Positions 7,920 through 15,775 of a stretch of 34,805 nt of DNA are shown here, piece after piece. Within the stretch, counting starts at the first letter, position 1; every line of letters begins with the position of its first letter. This DNA comes from Terriglobales bacterium (GTDB lineage: Bacteria; Acidobacteriota; Terriglobia; Terriglobales; Acidobacteriaceae). A model generated the notes under the pieces. It made no database searches. It was not told the DNA's origin and saw nothing but the letters and a program-made list of their open reading frames with translations. Both the position numbers and the translations under genes were made by a program. Location: assembly GCA_025927695.1 (NCBI GenBank), contig JAICLA010000004.1:1-34805 (forward strand), read 5' to 3'.

Positions 7920-10097
7920 ATGATAAACCTCCTTCGCTTCGCGCTCCTGTTTGTATTCTCTTGCGCCGCCGTAGCCGCGGACAATGCCGACATCACCCGC
8001 TGGAAGACTGAAGCCACGCACGTGACTATCACGCGTGACGATTGGGGTATTGCGCACGTGGTCGGCAACACCGATGCCGACGCGGTCTTCGGCATGATCT
8101 ATGCGCAATGCGAAGACGACTTCAATCGCGTGGAAACCAATTACATCAATGCGTTGGGCAGGCTAGCGGAGTCGGAAGGCGAATCAAAGATCTACCAGGA
8201 CCTGCGCCAGAAGTTGTTCATGGATCCTGAGGTGTTGAAGAAACAATATGGCGAATCGCCCGACTGGCTGAAGAAGCTTATGGATGCCTTCGCGGACGGC
8301 GCGAACTTCTATCTGTACAAGCATCGGGAAGTGAAACCACTCGTGATCACCCGCTTCGAACCGTGGATGGCAATGAGCTTTACCGAAGGCAGCATTGGCG
8401 GAGACATTGAGCGCGTGAATCTACGTGAGCTTGGGGCCTTTTATGGAAAGAATGATAAGAATGTAGCGCAATTGGTACCAGCTGAAGACTATGACGCGCC
8501 GGAACCCGAGCCATCGGGTTCGAACGGGATCGCTATTGCGCCCTCGAATACCACAAATCACCACGCGCTTCTGCTCATCAATCCCCATACGTCGTTCTTC
8601 TTCCGCTCAGAACTGCAGATGACAAGCCACGAGGGGTTGAACGCTTACGGAGCCGTGACTTGGGGACAGTTCTTCATCTATCAAGGTTTCAATGATCACA
8701 CCGGATGGATGCACACTTCGAGCGGCGTAGATGCAGTGGATGAGTATGTCGAGCAAGTCAGCAAGAGTGGCGGCCACTACGTTTATAAGTACGGCAGTGA
8801 AGAACGACCTGTAAAAGAGAGAATCATTCATGTTCCGTATAAGACCGACCACGGTATGGCTGACAAGACGTTTACCGCGTACTTCACTTCACATGGGCCC
8901 GTGATCCGCGAAGCGGATGGAAAGTGGATAACCATCCAGTTGATGCAGCGTCCGATCGAAGCGTTAGAGCAATCTTACTTGCGTACCAAAACCGCGAATT
9001 ACGCGGCTTATCGCAAGACCATGGACCTGCAGGCAAATTCGTCCAACAACACGATTTTTGCGGACTCTGATGGCGACATTGCGTACTTTCACGGAAACTT
9101 CATCCCTAAACGCAATGACAAGTACGACTATACGAAACCGGTGGACGGCAGCAATCCAGATACAGATTGGCACGGATTGCTGACTGTCGATCAGACGCCG
9201 CATCTGCTGAATCCGAAGAGCGGATGGCTTTATAACTCGAACAACTGGCCATGGTCCGGCGCGGGCGATAGCAGTTTGAAGAAAGAAGACTTTCCTGCTT
9301 ATGTTGAGACCGGCGGCGAATCTGCGCGCGGATTGCACGCCATTCGCCTGCTGACTAACAAAAAAGATTTCACTGCGGATTCCTTGCGCACCTCAGCCTA
9401 CGATAGTTACCTGCCTTGGTTTGAAAAAACCATTCCTGCGCTGGTGAAGGCGTGGGAGCAAGACTCGGATGCACAGCAGAAGTCGGCGCTCGCAGACCAG
9501 GTCGCGCTCTTACGTAAATGGGATTTTCGCTGGGGAGTCGATTCAGTGCCGACTTCGCTCGCCGTCTTCTGGGGCGAAGACATCACGCGCGCTATGGCCA
9601 AGCAGCGCGGACGACGCGGTGGAATAGGCTATGACGACGTTGTAGCGGCACCACCGCAAATGATGTTGGCTTCCCTCGCCGCGGCCACCGATAAACTAAA
9701 ATCCGACTTCGGAAAATGGCAAACGCCTTGGGGAGAAATCAATCGTTTCCAACGCGTTAACGGCGACATCGTTCAACCCTTCAACGATTCGTTGCCCAGC
9801 ATTCCGGTGGAGTTCACAAGTTCGATGTGGGGATCACTGGCATCTTTCGGCGCGCACGCTTATCCCGGGACTAAAAAATGGTATGGCACGAGCGGCAATA
9901 GCTTTGTCGCGGTCGTCGAATTCGGACCGCAAGTTCACGCGGTAGCTGTGACCGCTGGCGGTGAAAGCGGCCATCCAAACTCGAAACATTTCAACGACGA
10001 AGCCGAGCGCTACAGCACCGGCAACTTGCGCGAGGTCTACTTTTATCCGGCGCAACTCAAAGGGCACACGGAAAAGCAGTATCGTCCTGGAGAATAA
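7920..10097 (+). CDS. Penicillin acylase-family Ntn hydrolase (exported amidase)
   Basis: The 725-residue precursor begins with a signal peptide (about 1-20, ending AAVAA). The family's N-terminal TRDDWGIAHVVG segment follows, with a helical alpha-chain region. The maturation site lies at SGSN: Gly200 precedes Ser201, which is expected to become the N-terminal nucleophile of the beta chain after autocleavage. Downstream are the family's oxyanion and binding segments (INPHTSFFF, WGQFFIYQGFNDHTGWMHTSS). The family includes penicillin G acylases, acylhomoserine-lactone acylases and aculeacin acylase; the substrate cannot be told from sequence alone. The esterase gene that follows begins one base after this stop codon, so the two hydrolases are almost certainly co-translated. 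Confidence 0.88.
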   Translation: MINLLRFALLFVFSCAAVAADNADITRWKTEATHVTITRDDWGIAHVVGNTDADAVFGMIYAQCEDDFNRVETNYINALGRLAESEGESKIYQDLRQKLFMDPEVLKKQYGESPDWLKKLMDAFADGANFYLYKHREVKPLVITRFEPWMAMSFTEGSIGGDIERVNLRELGAFYGKNDKNVAQLVPAEDYDAPEPEPSGSNGIAIAPSNTTNHHALLLINPHTSFFFRSELQMTSHEGLNAYGAVTWGQFFIYQGFNDHTGWMHTSSGVDAVDEYVEQVSKSGGHYVYKYGSEERPVKERIIHVPYKTDHGMADKTFTAYFTSHGPVIREADGKWITIQLMQRPIEALEQSYLRTKTANYAAYRKTMDLQANSSNNTIFADSDGDIAYFHGNFIPKRNDKYDYTKPVDGSNPDTDWHGLLTVDQTPHLLNPKSGWLYNSNNWPWSGAGDSSLKKEDFPAYVETGGESARGLHAIRLLTNKKDFTADSLRTSAYDSYLPWFEKTIPALVKAWEQDSDAQQKSALADQVALLRKWDFRWGVDSVPTSLAVFWGEDITRAMAKQRGRRGGIGYDDVVAAPPQMMLASLAAATDKLKSDFGKWQTPWGEINRFQRVNGDIVQPFNDSLPSIPVEFTSSMWGSLASFGAHAYPGTKKWYGTSGNSFVAVVEFGPQVHAVAVTAGGESGHPNSKHFNDEAERYSTGNLREVYFYPAQLKGHTEKQYRPGE

Positions 10098-10098
10098 A

Positions 10099-10986
10099 AT
10101 GGGATTTGCACGTGCGGCGATCTCAGTATTCTGCATGATAGCCGCATGCTGTGCGCAGTCGGGGCCGCCGCAGCATGCTGCGGAAAAGCCGCGTGAGCCG
10201 CGATCTGCTACCGCGAAGCAGACTCCGCAGTGCGCAAGCCACCACACGTTCACTAGTCCATCACTGAAGCGCGAGATGGGCTACTGTATCATCCTGCCTG
10301 CGGAGTACGAACGGTCGCCACGAAGATATCCGGTCCTCTACCTGTTGCACGGGCTGTACGGCTCTGAGAACGACTGGCAGGCGCTAACATCGGTGGGAAC
10401 CTATGTACGCGGAATGCCGCTAGTGGTGGTGATGCCTGAGGGCGATGATAGCTGGTACAGCAACTCAGTCGCAGAACCATCCAACCGTTATGAGGATTAT
10501 CTTTTCCATGACGTGGTGGAAGAGATAGAAGCGCATTATCGCGTGACCAAATCGCGCCAGGGGCGCTTTCTAGCAGGGCTTTCAATGGGCGGTTATGCCG
10601 CGCTCAAAGGCGCGACCAAGTACCCTGAGCTGTTCATGGCTGTGGGCTCATTCAGCGCTTCGTTGCGTTCTCATGAAGACGATGGCCGCTGGATCACTAC
10701 AACCCTCGCATTTGGCAAACAAGGCAGCGCCACCCGACGCGGGAATGATGTGTTCCTGTTGCTGGCAAAGGCGGATATCACCACGCTGCCCTATGTATTT
10801 CAAAGCGTGGGCGAACAAGACGATCTGCAGCCAGTTAACCGCCGATTCGCGCAGATGATGCGTGATCTTGGCGTGACCTATGAGTATTGTGAACTCCCCG
10901 GAAGGCATGAATGGCCCGTATGGGATACGTCTTTGAGGTTGTTTCTCGATTCACTGGTAAGACACAAGCTGTTGCCCGCCTCGTAA
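10099..10986 (+). CDS. Exported alpha/beta-hydrolase esterase (PF00756-type)
   Basis: The ATG at 10099 is preferred over an earlier in-frame ATG inside the acylase gene. It has a GGAG site in the right place and is followed directly by a signal peptide (MGFARAAISVFCMIAACCAQ). The 295-residue product shows the alpha/beta-hydrolase order of the putative esterase family (S-formylglutathione hydrolase/antigen-85 fold): YLLHG oxyanion region, nucleophile elbow GLSMGGY with Ser162, an acidic residue in the QDDLQ stretch, and a C-terminal His in PGRHEWPVW. It begins one base after the penicillin-acylase stop, indicating translational coupling. The substrate is unknown; carboxylic or feruloyl-type esters are typical for exported members. 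Confidence 0.85.
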   Translation: MGFARAAISVFCMIAACCAQSGPPQHAAEKPREPRSATAKQTPQCASHHTFTSPSLKREMGYCIILPAEYERSPRRYPVLYLLHGLYGSENDWQALTSVGTYVRGMPLVVVMPEGDDSWYSNSVAEPSNRYEDYLFHDVVEEIEAHYRVTKSRQGRFLAGLSMGGYAALKGATKYPELFMAVGSFSASLRSHEDDGRWITTTLAFGKQGSATRRGNDVFLLLAKADITTLPYVFQSVGEQDDLQPVNRRFAQMMRDLGVTYEYCELPGRHEWPVWDTSLRLFLDSLVRHKLLPAS

Positions 10987-10990
10987 ATCT

Positions 10991-11410
10991 TCATTTTGAA
11001 TACAGCACTACCACATCGATAGGGGACTGCGCCCAGTTCGGGTTGTCGCACTTCCCGCTTACTTCCAACCTGCCGCGCTCAATAGCGAACTTGTAAGGCA
11101 GGTCGCAGCCTGAGAATAGGATCACCGGCTGCACGTCAGTGATCGTCGCAACCGGTGTATACAAGGTGTTGGAGCGTTCCACCGTCTGCCGTGACCAAAG
11201 ATTCACGTACGCAATCACGATGTTGCCCTTGTCCAAATGGCCGGTGACCATGTGGTTTTTGTCGCGTACAAGCATCAGCTTTTCGTGCGTGCTATAAAGC
11301 GGCCCAATGTCTGATTGCGCCTTCACTGGCCGTTGGTGAACGGTCGCATAAATAAAAATAGCAAGCGCCGGCACACTCAAAAGCCACTTGCCGAGACGTC
11401 CAGTTCTCAT
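10991..11410 (-). CDS. Small exported protein of unknown function
   Basis: I do not recognise a domain in this protein. The ATG at 11410 has an excellent AGGAG site seven bases upstream and gives 139 residues. This is better than the upstream in-frame start at 11476, which adds 22 residues in front of a natural signal peptide. The N-terminus is positively charged (MRTGRLGKWL) and followed by a hydrophobic helix ending near VKAQS, so the product is exported or anchored. Two cysteines (SGCDLP and SGKCDN) could form a disulfide. The C-terminal half has the alternating pattern of a small beta-sandwich. It ends four bases from the convergent esterase gene. Confidence 0.6.
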   Translation of the reverse strand: MRTGRLGKWLLSVPALAIFIYATVHQRPVKAQSDIGPLYSTHEKLMLVRDKNHMVTGHLDKGNIVIAYVNLWSRQTVERSNTLYTPVATITDVQPVILFSGCDLPYKFAIERGRLEVSGKCDNPNWAQSPIDVVVLYSK

Positions 11411-11438
11411 GGGGGTTCTCCTCACACACATATTTTGA

Positions 11439-11451
11439 CGCCGAATCGGCG
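11439..11451. promoter_or_regulatory. Short inverted repeat in a divergent intergenic region
   Basis: CGCCGA and TCGGCG flank a single A, forming a perfect 6+1+6 dyad in the 78 bases between two divergent exported-protein genes. It overlaps a TTGACG hexamer (11435-11440). It could be an operator or a chance palindrome. Confidence 0.3.
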
Positions 11452-11488
11452 CATTTGAATCCTTGACGCAATACATTATTCTTACGCC

Positions 11489-12001
11489 ATGACCTCTCTG
11501 GTTTTGCTATTGGCGTTAGTCACGGCTCGGCCTATTAACACTGTTCAGAAACCGGCCCACAATGCCTGCGCGACTGCCGAGTTCCATCAGTTCGATTTTT
11601 GGATCGGGGATTGGGACGTGTTCAGGGTCAACGGGGGCGCCAAGTCAGCACACGTTGTGGTGGACCGCATACTTGATGGTTGCGCGATCCGCGAACAGTA
11701 TGAGGGCTTGGACGGAGAACACGGACAAAGTCTTAGTTCGTATTACGCGCCTGAGAAACGGTGGCAGCAGACTTGGGTTACGAACCAGGGTGCATTGCTG
11801 GTCATTCATGGGCGTTGGGATGGCACGCAGATGGCGTTTGAAGGATCCGACGCCGTACAAGAGGTTCGTGCCACATGGAAGCCGGTTAAAGAAGGGGTTC
11901 GCGAGACGGCGGAGGTATCGGCCGACCATGGAAAGACCTGGAAACCGTGGTTTGACCTCATCTTCCGGCGCCGGCCCGCAGTCGTAAATCCTTTAAAATA
12001 G
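11489..12001 (+). CDS. Exported protein with FDFWIGDWDV motif (DUF1579-like), function unknown
   Basis: The product has 170 residues with a short N-terminal hydrophobic segment (about 2-13) that could act as a signal peptide. The mature part opens with HQFDFWIGDWDVF, a motif I associate with DUF1579-like, lipocalin-shaped bacterial proteins of unknown function. It continues with alternating strands (RWQQTWVTNQGALLVIHGRW, WKPVKEGVRETAEVSADHGKTW) consistent with a small beta-barrel. Such proteins are common and uncharacterised in Acidobacteriota and Bacteroidota. No ribosome site is visible before the ATG. It is transcribed toward the sigma factor gene, which starts 59 bases later. No function is proposed. 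Confidence 0.65.
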   Translation: MTSLVLLLALVTARPINTVQKPAHNACATAEFHQFDFWIGDWDVFRVNGGAKSAHVVVDRILDGCAIREQYEGLDGEHGQSLSSYYAPEKRWQQTWVTNQGALLVIHGRWDGTQMAFEGSDAVQEVRATWKPVKEGVRETAEVSADHGKTWKPWFDLIFRRRPAVVNPLK

Positions 12002-12014
12002 GGCTTAACCTTTT

Positions 12015-12041
12015 TGTAACCAAACGGCCGCGAGCGTACTC
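12015..12041 (+). promoter_or_regulatory. Candidate ECF sigma promoter upstream of the sigma gene
   Basis: TGTAACCAA (12015-12023), CGAG (12031-12034) and ACTC (12038-12041) occur 20-46 bases before the sigma gene start. The same three blocks in the same spacing occur again before the DUF4142 gene (12746-12772); 18 of 27 positions are identical. TGTAACC is a plausible ECF -35 type element, and the CG-ACTC region would be the -10. Autoregulation is inferred. Confidence 0.5.
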
Positions 12042-12060
12042 CATTGTGTTGAGGACCAGA

Positions 12061-12750
12061 ATGAGCGCTCAAGTCATGGCCACGCCTGCGGTGGAAGCTA
12101 ATAGTGACGAGGACATCGTCGCGCGGGTCGTAGCCGGCGATATCGGCAGTTTTGAGATCCTGATGCGGCGGCACAATCAGCGCCTATATCGGATCGGGCG
12201 CGCCATCCTGCGCAATGACGCCGACGCGGAAGACCTCATGCAAGAGTCCTATATCCGCGCATACCAGAATCTTTCCAAGTTCGAAGGCCGGGCAAAATTC
12301 TCCACGTGGCTCAGCCGGATCGCCGTCAATGAAGCGCTCGCCCGCAAACGCTCATTGGCCAGAAGAGAGGAGATCGAACCCATGGTCGATCCGCAATCAG
12401 ACCGCGCCAAGAATTTCCCCCTGCGAGCAGCTTCACCCGAGCAGCAAGTCTCTACCAACGAAATGCGCGGTCTGCTGGAAGACGCCATCGATTCGCTTCC
12501 CGATCAATATCGCACTGTAATCATGTTGCGTGACATCCAGGAGATGGAGACAGCGGAGACCGCCGAAGCGCTGGACATCACCGAGCAGAACGTGAAGACG
12601 CGGCTGCATCGCGCGCGCGCGTTGCTGCGCAAGCGGCTGTATCTGCGTGCCGGAGAACAAAAAGCGGAGGCGTATCCATTTCATGCAGTGCGCTGTGATC
12701 GCGTCGTTAAGAATGTCTTTGCTGTGATCTGGCCGGACAGAAAGCTGTAA
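12061..12750 (+). CDS. ECF-type RNA polymerase sigma factor (RpoE-like)
   Basis: The ATG at 12061 has GAGG seven bases upstream and is preferred to a GTG at 12046; the product has 229 residues. Region 2 (about 25-95) shows the core-binding and -10 recognition helices: MRRHNQRLYRIGRAIL, DAEDLMQESYIRAYQNLSKFEGRAKFSTWLSRIAVNEAL. Region 4 (about 145-200) contains LPDQYRTVIMLRDIQEMETAETAEALDITEQNVKTRLHRARALLRK, the -35-binding helix-turn-helix. There is no region 3, as expected for group 4 sigma factors. The C-terminus carries about 30 extra residues with one Cys. No anti-sigma gene is adjacent, which is unusual for ECF factors. Matching promoter-like elements before this gene and the next suggest that it drives itself and the DUF4142-cupredoxin pair. 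Confidence 0.9.
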   Translation: MSAQVMATPAVEANSDEDIVARVVAGDIGSFEILMRRHNQRLYRIGRAILRNDADAEDLMQESYIRAYQNLSKFEGRAKFSTWLSRIAVNEALARKRSLARREEIEPMVDPQSDRAKNFPLRAASPEQQVSTNEMRGLLEDAIDSLPDQYRTVIMLRDIQEMETAETAEALDITEQNVKTRLHRARALLRKRLYLRAGEQKAEAYPFHAVRCDRVVKNVFAVIWPDRKL

Positions 12751-12772
12751 CCAATCCCGTTCGAGTCCACTC
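12746..12772 (+). promoter_or_regulatory. Second copy of the candidate ECF promoter, before DUF4142
   Basis: TGTAACCAA (12746-12754), CGAG (12762-12765) and ACTC (12769-12772) repeat the element at 12015-12041 with identical spacing. The sigma gene's own TAA stop (12748-12750) is embedded in the TGTAACC block. A start near 12780 would give an mRNA leader of roughly 90 bases for the DUF4142 gene. Confidence 0.5.
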
Positions 12773-12783
12773 TGTTGTTGTAA

Positions 12784-12836
12784 GCAGTGCGAAAAAGTAA
12801 AAGTCTCAATTCACTCCTCATTAGGGGAGCCACTGC
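12784..12836 (+). other. Structured 5' leader of the DUF4142-cupredoxin operon
   Basis: GCAGTG (12784-12789) can pair with CACTGC (12831-12836). Inside it, CTCCTC (12814-12819) pairs with GGGGAG (12824-12829) over an ATTA loop. It sits between the candidate ECF promoter and the ribosome site of the DUF4142 gene. It has no trailing T-run, so it is not a terminator; an mRNA-stability or regulatory role is conjecture. Confidence 0.35.
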
Positions 12837-12867
12837 GCGAATTCAAAGACAACAACAGGAGATATAG

Positions 12868-13413
12868 ATGAGACTCACCTTGAGATCAGCAGTAGCAGCC
12901 GTTGCGCTTTCACTTTGCACCGCTGCATTCGCCCAATCGCCATCAGACCCACAGATCGTAGGCATCGTGGTGGCGGCCAATCAGATCGACATGGACTACG
13001 CCAAGATCGCGCTGGCGAAATCAAAGAACAAAGAGGTGCGCGACTTTGCCCAGCAGATGATGACCGATCACACGGCTGTGCAGAAGTCTGTGTTCGACCT
13101 CGGCGCCAAGCTGAAGGTAAAGCCGGCACCGAGTGATACCGAAAAGTCGTTGAAAGACGGTGCCGCAAAAGAGCGCGCGGAATTGAAAAAGCTTAAGGGC
13201 GCGGCGTTTGACAAAGCCTATATCGACAATGAAGTGGACTATCACCAGGCCGTCATCGACGCGGTCAGCAAAACGCTGATCCCGAGCGCGCAGAACGCCG
13301 AACTCAAGCAAGCATTGGTTTCCACGGCGCCTGCTTTCGAAGGCCATCTTGAACATGCAAAGAAAGTGCAGTCTGACCTGGCCAGCGGCAGCGGCTCAGG
13401 AATGTCTCACTAA
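12868..13413 (+). CDS. DUF4142 exported ferritin-like helical protein
   Basis: The 181-residue product has a signal peptide (MRLTLRSAVAAVALSLCTAAFAQ) and a mature all-helical body typical of DUF4142: IVVAANQIDMDYAKIALAKS, VRDFAQQMMTDHTAVQKS, FDKAYIDNEVDYHQAVIDAV and a C-terminal APAFEGHLEHAKKVQ helix. Conserved His, Asp and Glu residues on these helices (DHTAV, EVDYHQAV, EGHLEHA) resemble the ferritin-like fold to which the family is related. Metal binding is plausible but unproven. An AGGAG site lies seven bases before the ATG. Its partner is the cupredoxin gene 26 bases downstream. The pair lies behind a candidate ECF promoter, which fits an envelope-stress role by inference. Confidence 0.87.
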   Translation: MRLTLRSAVAAVALSLCTAAFAQSPSDPQIVGIVVAANQIDMDYAKIALAKSKNKEVRDFAQQMMTDHTAVQKSVFDLGAKLKVKPAPSDTEKSLKDGAAKERAELKKLKGAAFDKAYIDNEVDYHQAVIDAVSKTLIPSAQNAELKQALVSTAPAFEGHLEHAKKVQSDLASGSGSGMSH

Positions 13414-13439
13414 AAAGCCGAAGCGAGGGGAGGATGAAT

Positions 13440-13763
13440 ATGCGTAAACGAATCTCAATAGCATTGCTGAGTGCGGCGATGATGTTGATGGTCTCATGTT
13501 CATCCAACCCTGCTCCCAAAACCCACACCGTTGTGATCGATGGATTCAAGTTCCAGCCTGCACTTCTCACAGTCAATGTTGGTGACACCGTCGTTTTTAA
13601 TAATCAAGACATGGTGCCGCACAATGCGGTGGCGGAAGGCAAGTTCGATTCCGGCAAGTTAGAGCAGGGTAAAAGCTGGACTTACACCGCAAAAGACAAA
13701 GGCACCTTCAACTACATCTGCACGTATCATCCCAACATGAAGGGCCAGATGATCGTCCAGTAA
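13440..13763 (+). CDS. Cupredoxin (plastocyanin/amicyanin-like) lipoprotein
   Basis: The AGGGGAGG ribosome site abuts an ATG at 13434, but it is six bases from the ATG at 13440, so I choose the latter (107 residues). The N-terminus is a lipoprotein signal with lipobox MVSC, giving a membrane-anchored mature protein. The cupredoxin fold is clear: VVIDGFKFQPALLTVNVGDTVVFNN, then a His ligand in VPHNAV, and the C-terminal copper loop CTYHPNMKG supplying Cys, His and Met. It should be a type-1 blue copper electron carrier or copper-binding protein on the periplasmic side. It forms an operon with the DUF4142 gene, under the candidate ECF promoter. Confidence 0.92.
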   Translation: MRKRISIALLSAAMMLMVSCSSNPAPKTHTVVIDGFKFQPALLTVNVGDTVVFNNQDMVPHNAVAEGKFDSGKLEQGKSWTYTAKDKGTFNYICTYHPNMKGQMIVQ

Positions 13764-13788
13764 CGACATTCGCCCGGCCCGCCAAACC

Positions 13789-15690
13789 TCACGGCAAATA
13801 ATTGTTATGGCAAGCCAGATCCGTTGGTTGCACCGGCGGGTTCGGCGGGTTCAGCCATGGCGGATTCGCGAAATCAAAGAACTCAGTCATGTCCATCTGG
13901 GTCGCGTCGCGCTTTGTTAGCGCGGGAAGATTGAATCGCATCTCGATCAACTTCAAGATCGCAGTGTGGTCAGCCGGCGTGTGCGACACGTAGTTTTGCT
14001 TGCTGAAGGGTGAGATCACCATCATAGGCACGCGGAATCCGGTGCGCGTGAAATCACCCGGCGTGTCTCCCGAGGTCAGATCCTTTGGCGTGATGCCGTC
14101 AGGATTTGGTACGCCGAGCATCGGCGGAACGTGATCGTAGAATCCACCATCTTCGTCATAAGCGAGAATGAAGGCTGAACTGCGCCATGAACTGCTTTGC
14201 ATGAGCGCGTTGATGATACCGGCAACGTACGCTGCTCCAACCTGAATACGTGTTCCCGATGTAGTTGACGAAGGATCGGAAGTGCCGGGGTGCTCATCGC
14301 GGCCAGACATTGTGCCGGCTTCAATAAACGCAACCGAGGGTAGGGTACCATTCTGCAGATCAGTGAAGTACTGTGACACCGGCACGATCTTGTCGAGATG
14401 GTTCTTGGTAAATCCCCAGAAATTGTTCATGCTCGTGGCGGGCTCGCCATCCGATTGTTCGTCAGAGTAGTAGACCTTCCACGAGACACCTGCGTCTTCC
14501 AGTTCTTCAAAGATCGTCTTCGCGGTCAGCTGCCCGGGTTTGTGCACATATCCCTGAGAGGTGGCGGCTATCGCATACAAGCGATTGTCGGGTGAGTTGG
14601 TGGAAACGGGCGAGAACCAGCGGTCACTCATGGCGAACTGCGAAGCCATAAAGTAGTAGTAGGACAACTCATCCGAGGTGTAATAGCCCATGGCACGCTG
14701 GCCTTCGGTGTCATGGAATCCGCTGTATTGCGCCTGATGCGCGGCGTCCCAAACAAAGCCATCCATCATTGGGGTTTCTGATGTGGGTGATTGCAAGTTG
14801 AAATCGCGATGGCTCTCGGTCCAGCCAGGTGTGAGGTCTTCTATGCAACTGGTAGTGAGGTGGAATGGAGTGACGACGGTGCCGTCGGTCGAGGCATTGC
14901 TCGCATTAGCCGGAGTGCCGTCTACATCAGCAGGCAATCCGAGGCTGGTGCGGTAATCATTCATGTGTCCGAAGTAGTGATCAAACGAACGGTTCTCTTG
15001 AAACATGAACACGATGTGTTGCAGTTGACCAAGGCCAGGCGAATTGTCAGTGACGGTAATGTCTTCGGATTTCCAGAACGTGGTGCCCGCGCTGTTCTTG
15101 CCACGAATCAAAATGTGTCGCGCCCCTGGCTGAAGCGTCATCGATGTGTTCACCCTGTTCGCTGCCACGTGGTAGACCACGGCGCTATCCACCAGGATGT
15201 CCATCGAGTTGACCGATGTAGCCGAGTTGGTATCGGCAATAAAACTGACAGGATTCGATACGGTAGAACTTTTTGCGGGGCTGCAGATCGTGACCGAAGG
15301 CTGCGTCGAGTTCAATGTGCAGTCCGGTGGAGGAGGGGCTGAGCCGGTGACGGTAATGTCTTCTGACTTCCAGAAAGTTGTGCCCGCAGTGTTCTTCCCG
15401 CGGATCAGGATGTGCCGCGCTCCGGGTTGGAGGGTCATGGTCGTATCAACTTTGTTCGCTGCTACGTGGTAGACCACAGCGTTGTCCACAAGGATATCCA
15501 TCGAGGTGACGGTGGTAGCGGAATTGGTCAGCCCAACGAAATGGACCGGATCAGAAACAGTCGAGCTTTTTGCGGGCGAGCAGATCGTGACCGTGGGCTG
15601 CGCTTGGTTGACCGCACACTGTCCAATGGCCAAGGCGGATGTGCAAATAACTATCAGGGCAGCAGAAAAATAAATTCTGAATGATGACAT
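13789..15690 (-). CDS. Secreted phosphoesterase (phospholipase C/acid phosphatase family) with duplicated N-terminal domain
   Basis: The 633-residue protein has a signal peptide (about 1-23). Two nearly identical domains of about 91 residues follow (25-115 and 124-214), separated by a SAPPPPD linker; each looks like an Ig-like beta-sandwich with CSPAKSSTVS and LQPGARHILIRGKN. The catalytic domain from about residue 218 belongs to PF04185: QENRSFDHYFG (near 230-240) and YDEDGGFYDHVPP (from about 511) supply the metal-binding residues. The family includes bacterial phospholipases C and the acid phosphatase AcpA, so hydrolysis of phosphoesters outside the cell is likely; the exact substrate is open. 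It sits 85 bases downstream of the amine oxidase on the same strand. Confidence 0.87.
   Translation of the reverse strand: MSSFRIYFSAALIVICTSALAIGQCAVNQAQPTVTICSPAKSSTVSDPVHFVGLTNSATTVTSMDILVDNAVVYHVAANKVDTTMTLQPGARHILIRGKNTAGTTFWKSEDITVTGSAPPPPDCTLNSTQPSVTICSPAKSSTVSNPVSFIADTNSATSVNSMDILVDSAVVYHVAANRVNTSMTLQPGARHILIRGKNSAGTTFWKSEDITVTDNSPGLGQLQHIVFMFQENRSFDHYFGHMNDYRTSLGLPADVDGTPANASNASTDGTVVTPFHLTTSCIEDLTPGWTESHRDFNLQSPTSETPMMDGFVWDAAHQAQYSGFHDTEGQRAMGYYTSDELSYYYFMASQFAMSDRWFSPVSTNSPDNRLYAIAATSQGYVHKPGQLTAKTIFEELEDAGVSWKVYYSDEQSDGEPATSMNNFWGFTKNHLDKIVPVSQYFTDLQNGTLPSVAFIEAGTMSGRDEHPGTSDPSSTTSGTRIQVGAAYVAGIINALMQSSSWRSSAFILAYDEDGGFYDHVPPMLGVPNPDGITPKDLTSGDTPGDFTRTGFRVPMMVISPFSKQNYVSHTPADHTAILKLIEMRFNLPALTKRDATQMDMTEFFDFANPPWLNPPNPPVQPTDLACHNNYLP
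15049..15321 (-). repeat. Second copy of the in-gene 273-bp tandem domain repeat
   Basis: This stretch encodes residues 124-214 of the phosphoesterase. It matches the copy at 15346-15618 closely in protein (offset 99 residues, only scattered substitutions) and visibly in DNA. Confidence 0.85.
15346..15618 (-). repeat. First copy of the in-gene 273-bp tandem domain repeat
   Basis: This stretch encodes residues 25-115 of the phosphoesterase, directly after the signal peptide. It is separated from the second copy by a 24-base Pro-rich linker. Confidence 0.85.
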
Positions 15691-15775
15691 GGGGAACCGC
15701 GTCTGTACTTATCTATTAACTTTCTGATAACTAGTAGATTGGACGCAGGGACAGGCCCTTGAGGATTGCTGGAAA

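Noticed and set aside
9961-10098. Upstream in-frame start for the esterase, inside the acylase gene
   Set aside because: The extra 46 residues look like out-of-frame translation of the acylase end. The ATG at 10099 has a ribosome site and a signal peptide directly after it.
13789-15690. The near-identical tandem domains as a possible assembly artefact
   Set aside because: The copies differ at scattered positions and are joined by a specific Pro-rich linker, which points to a real duplication.
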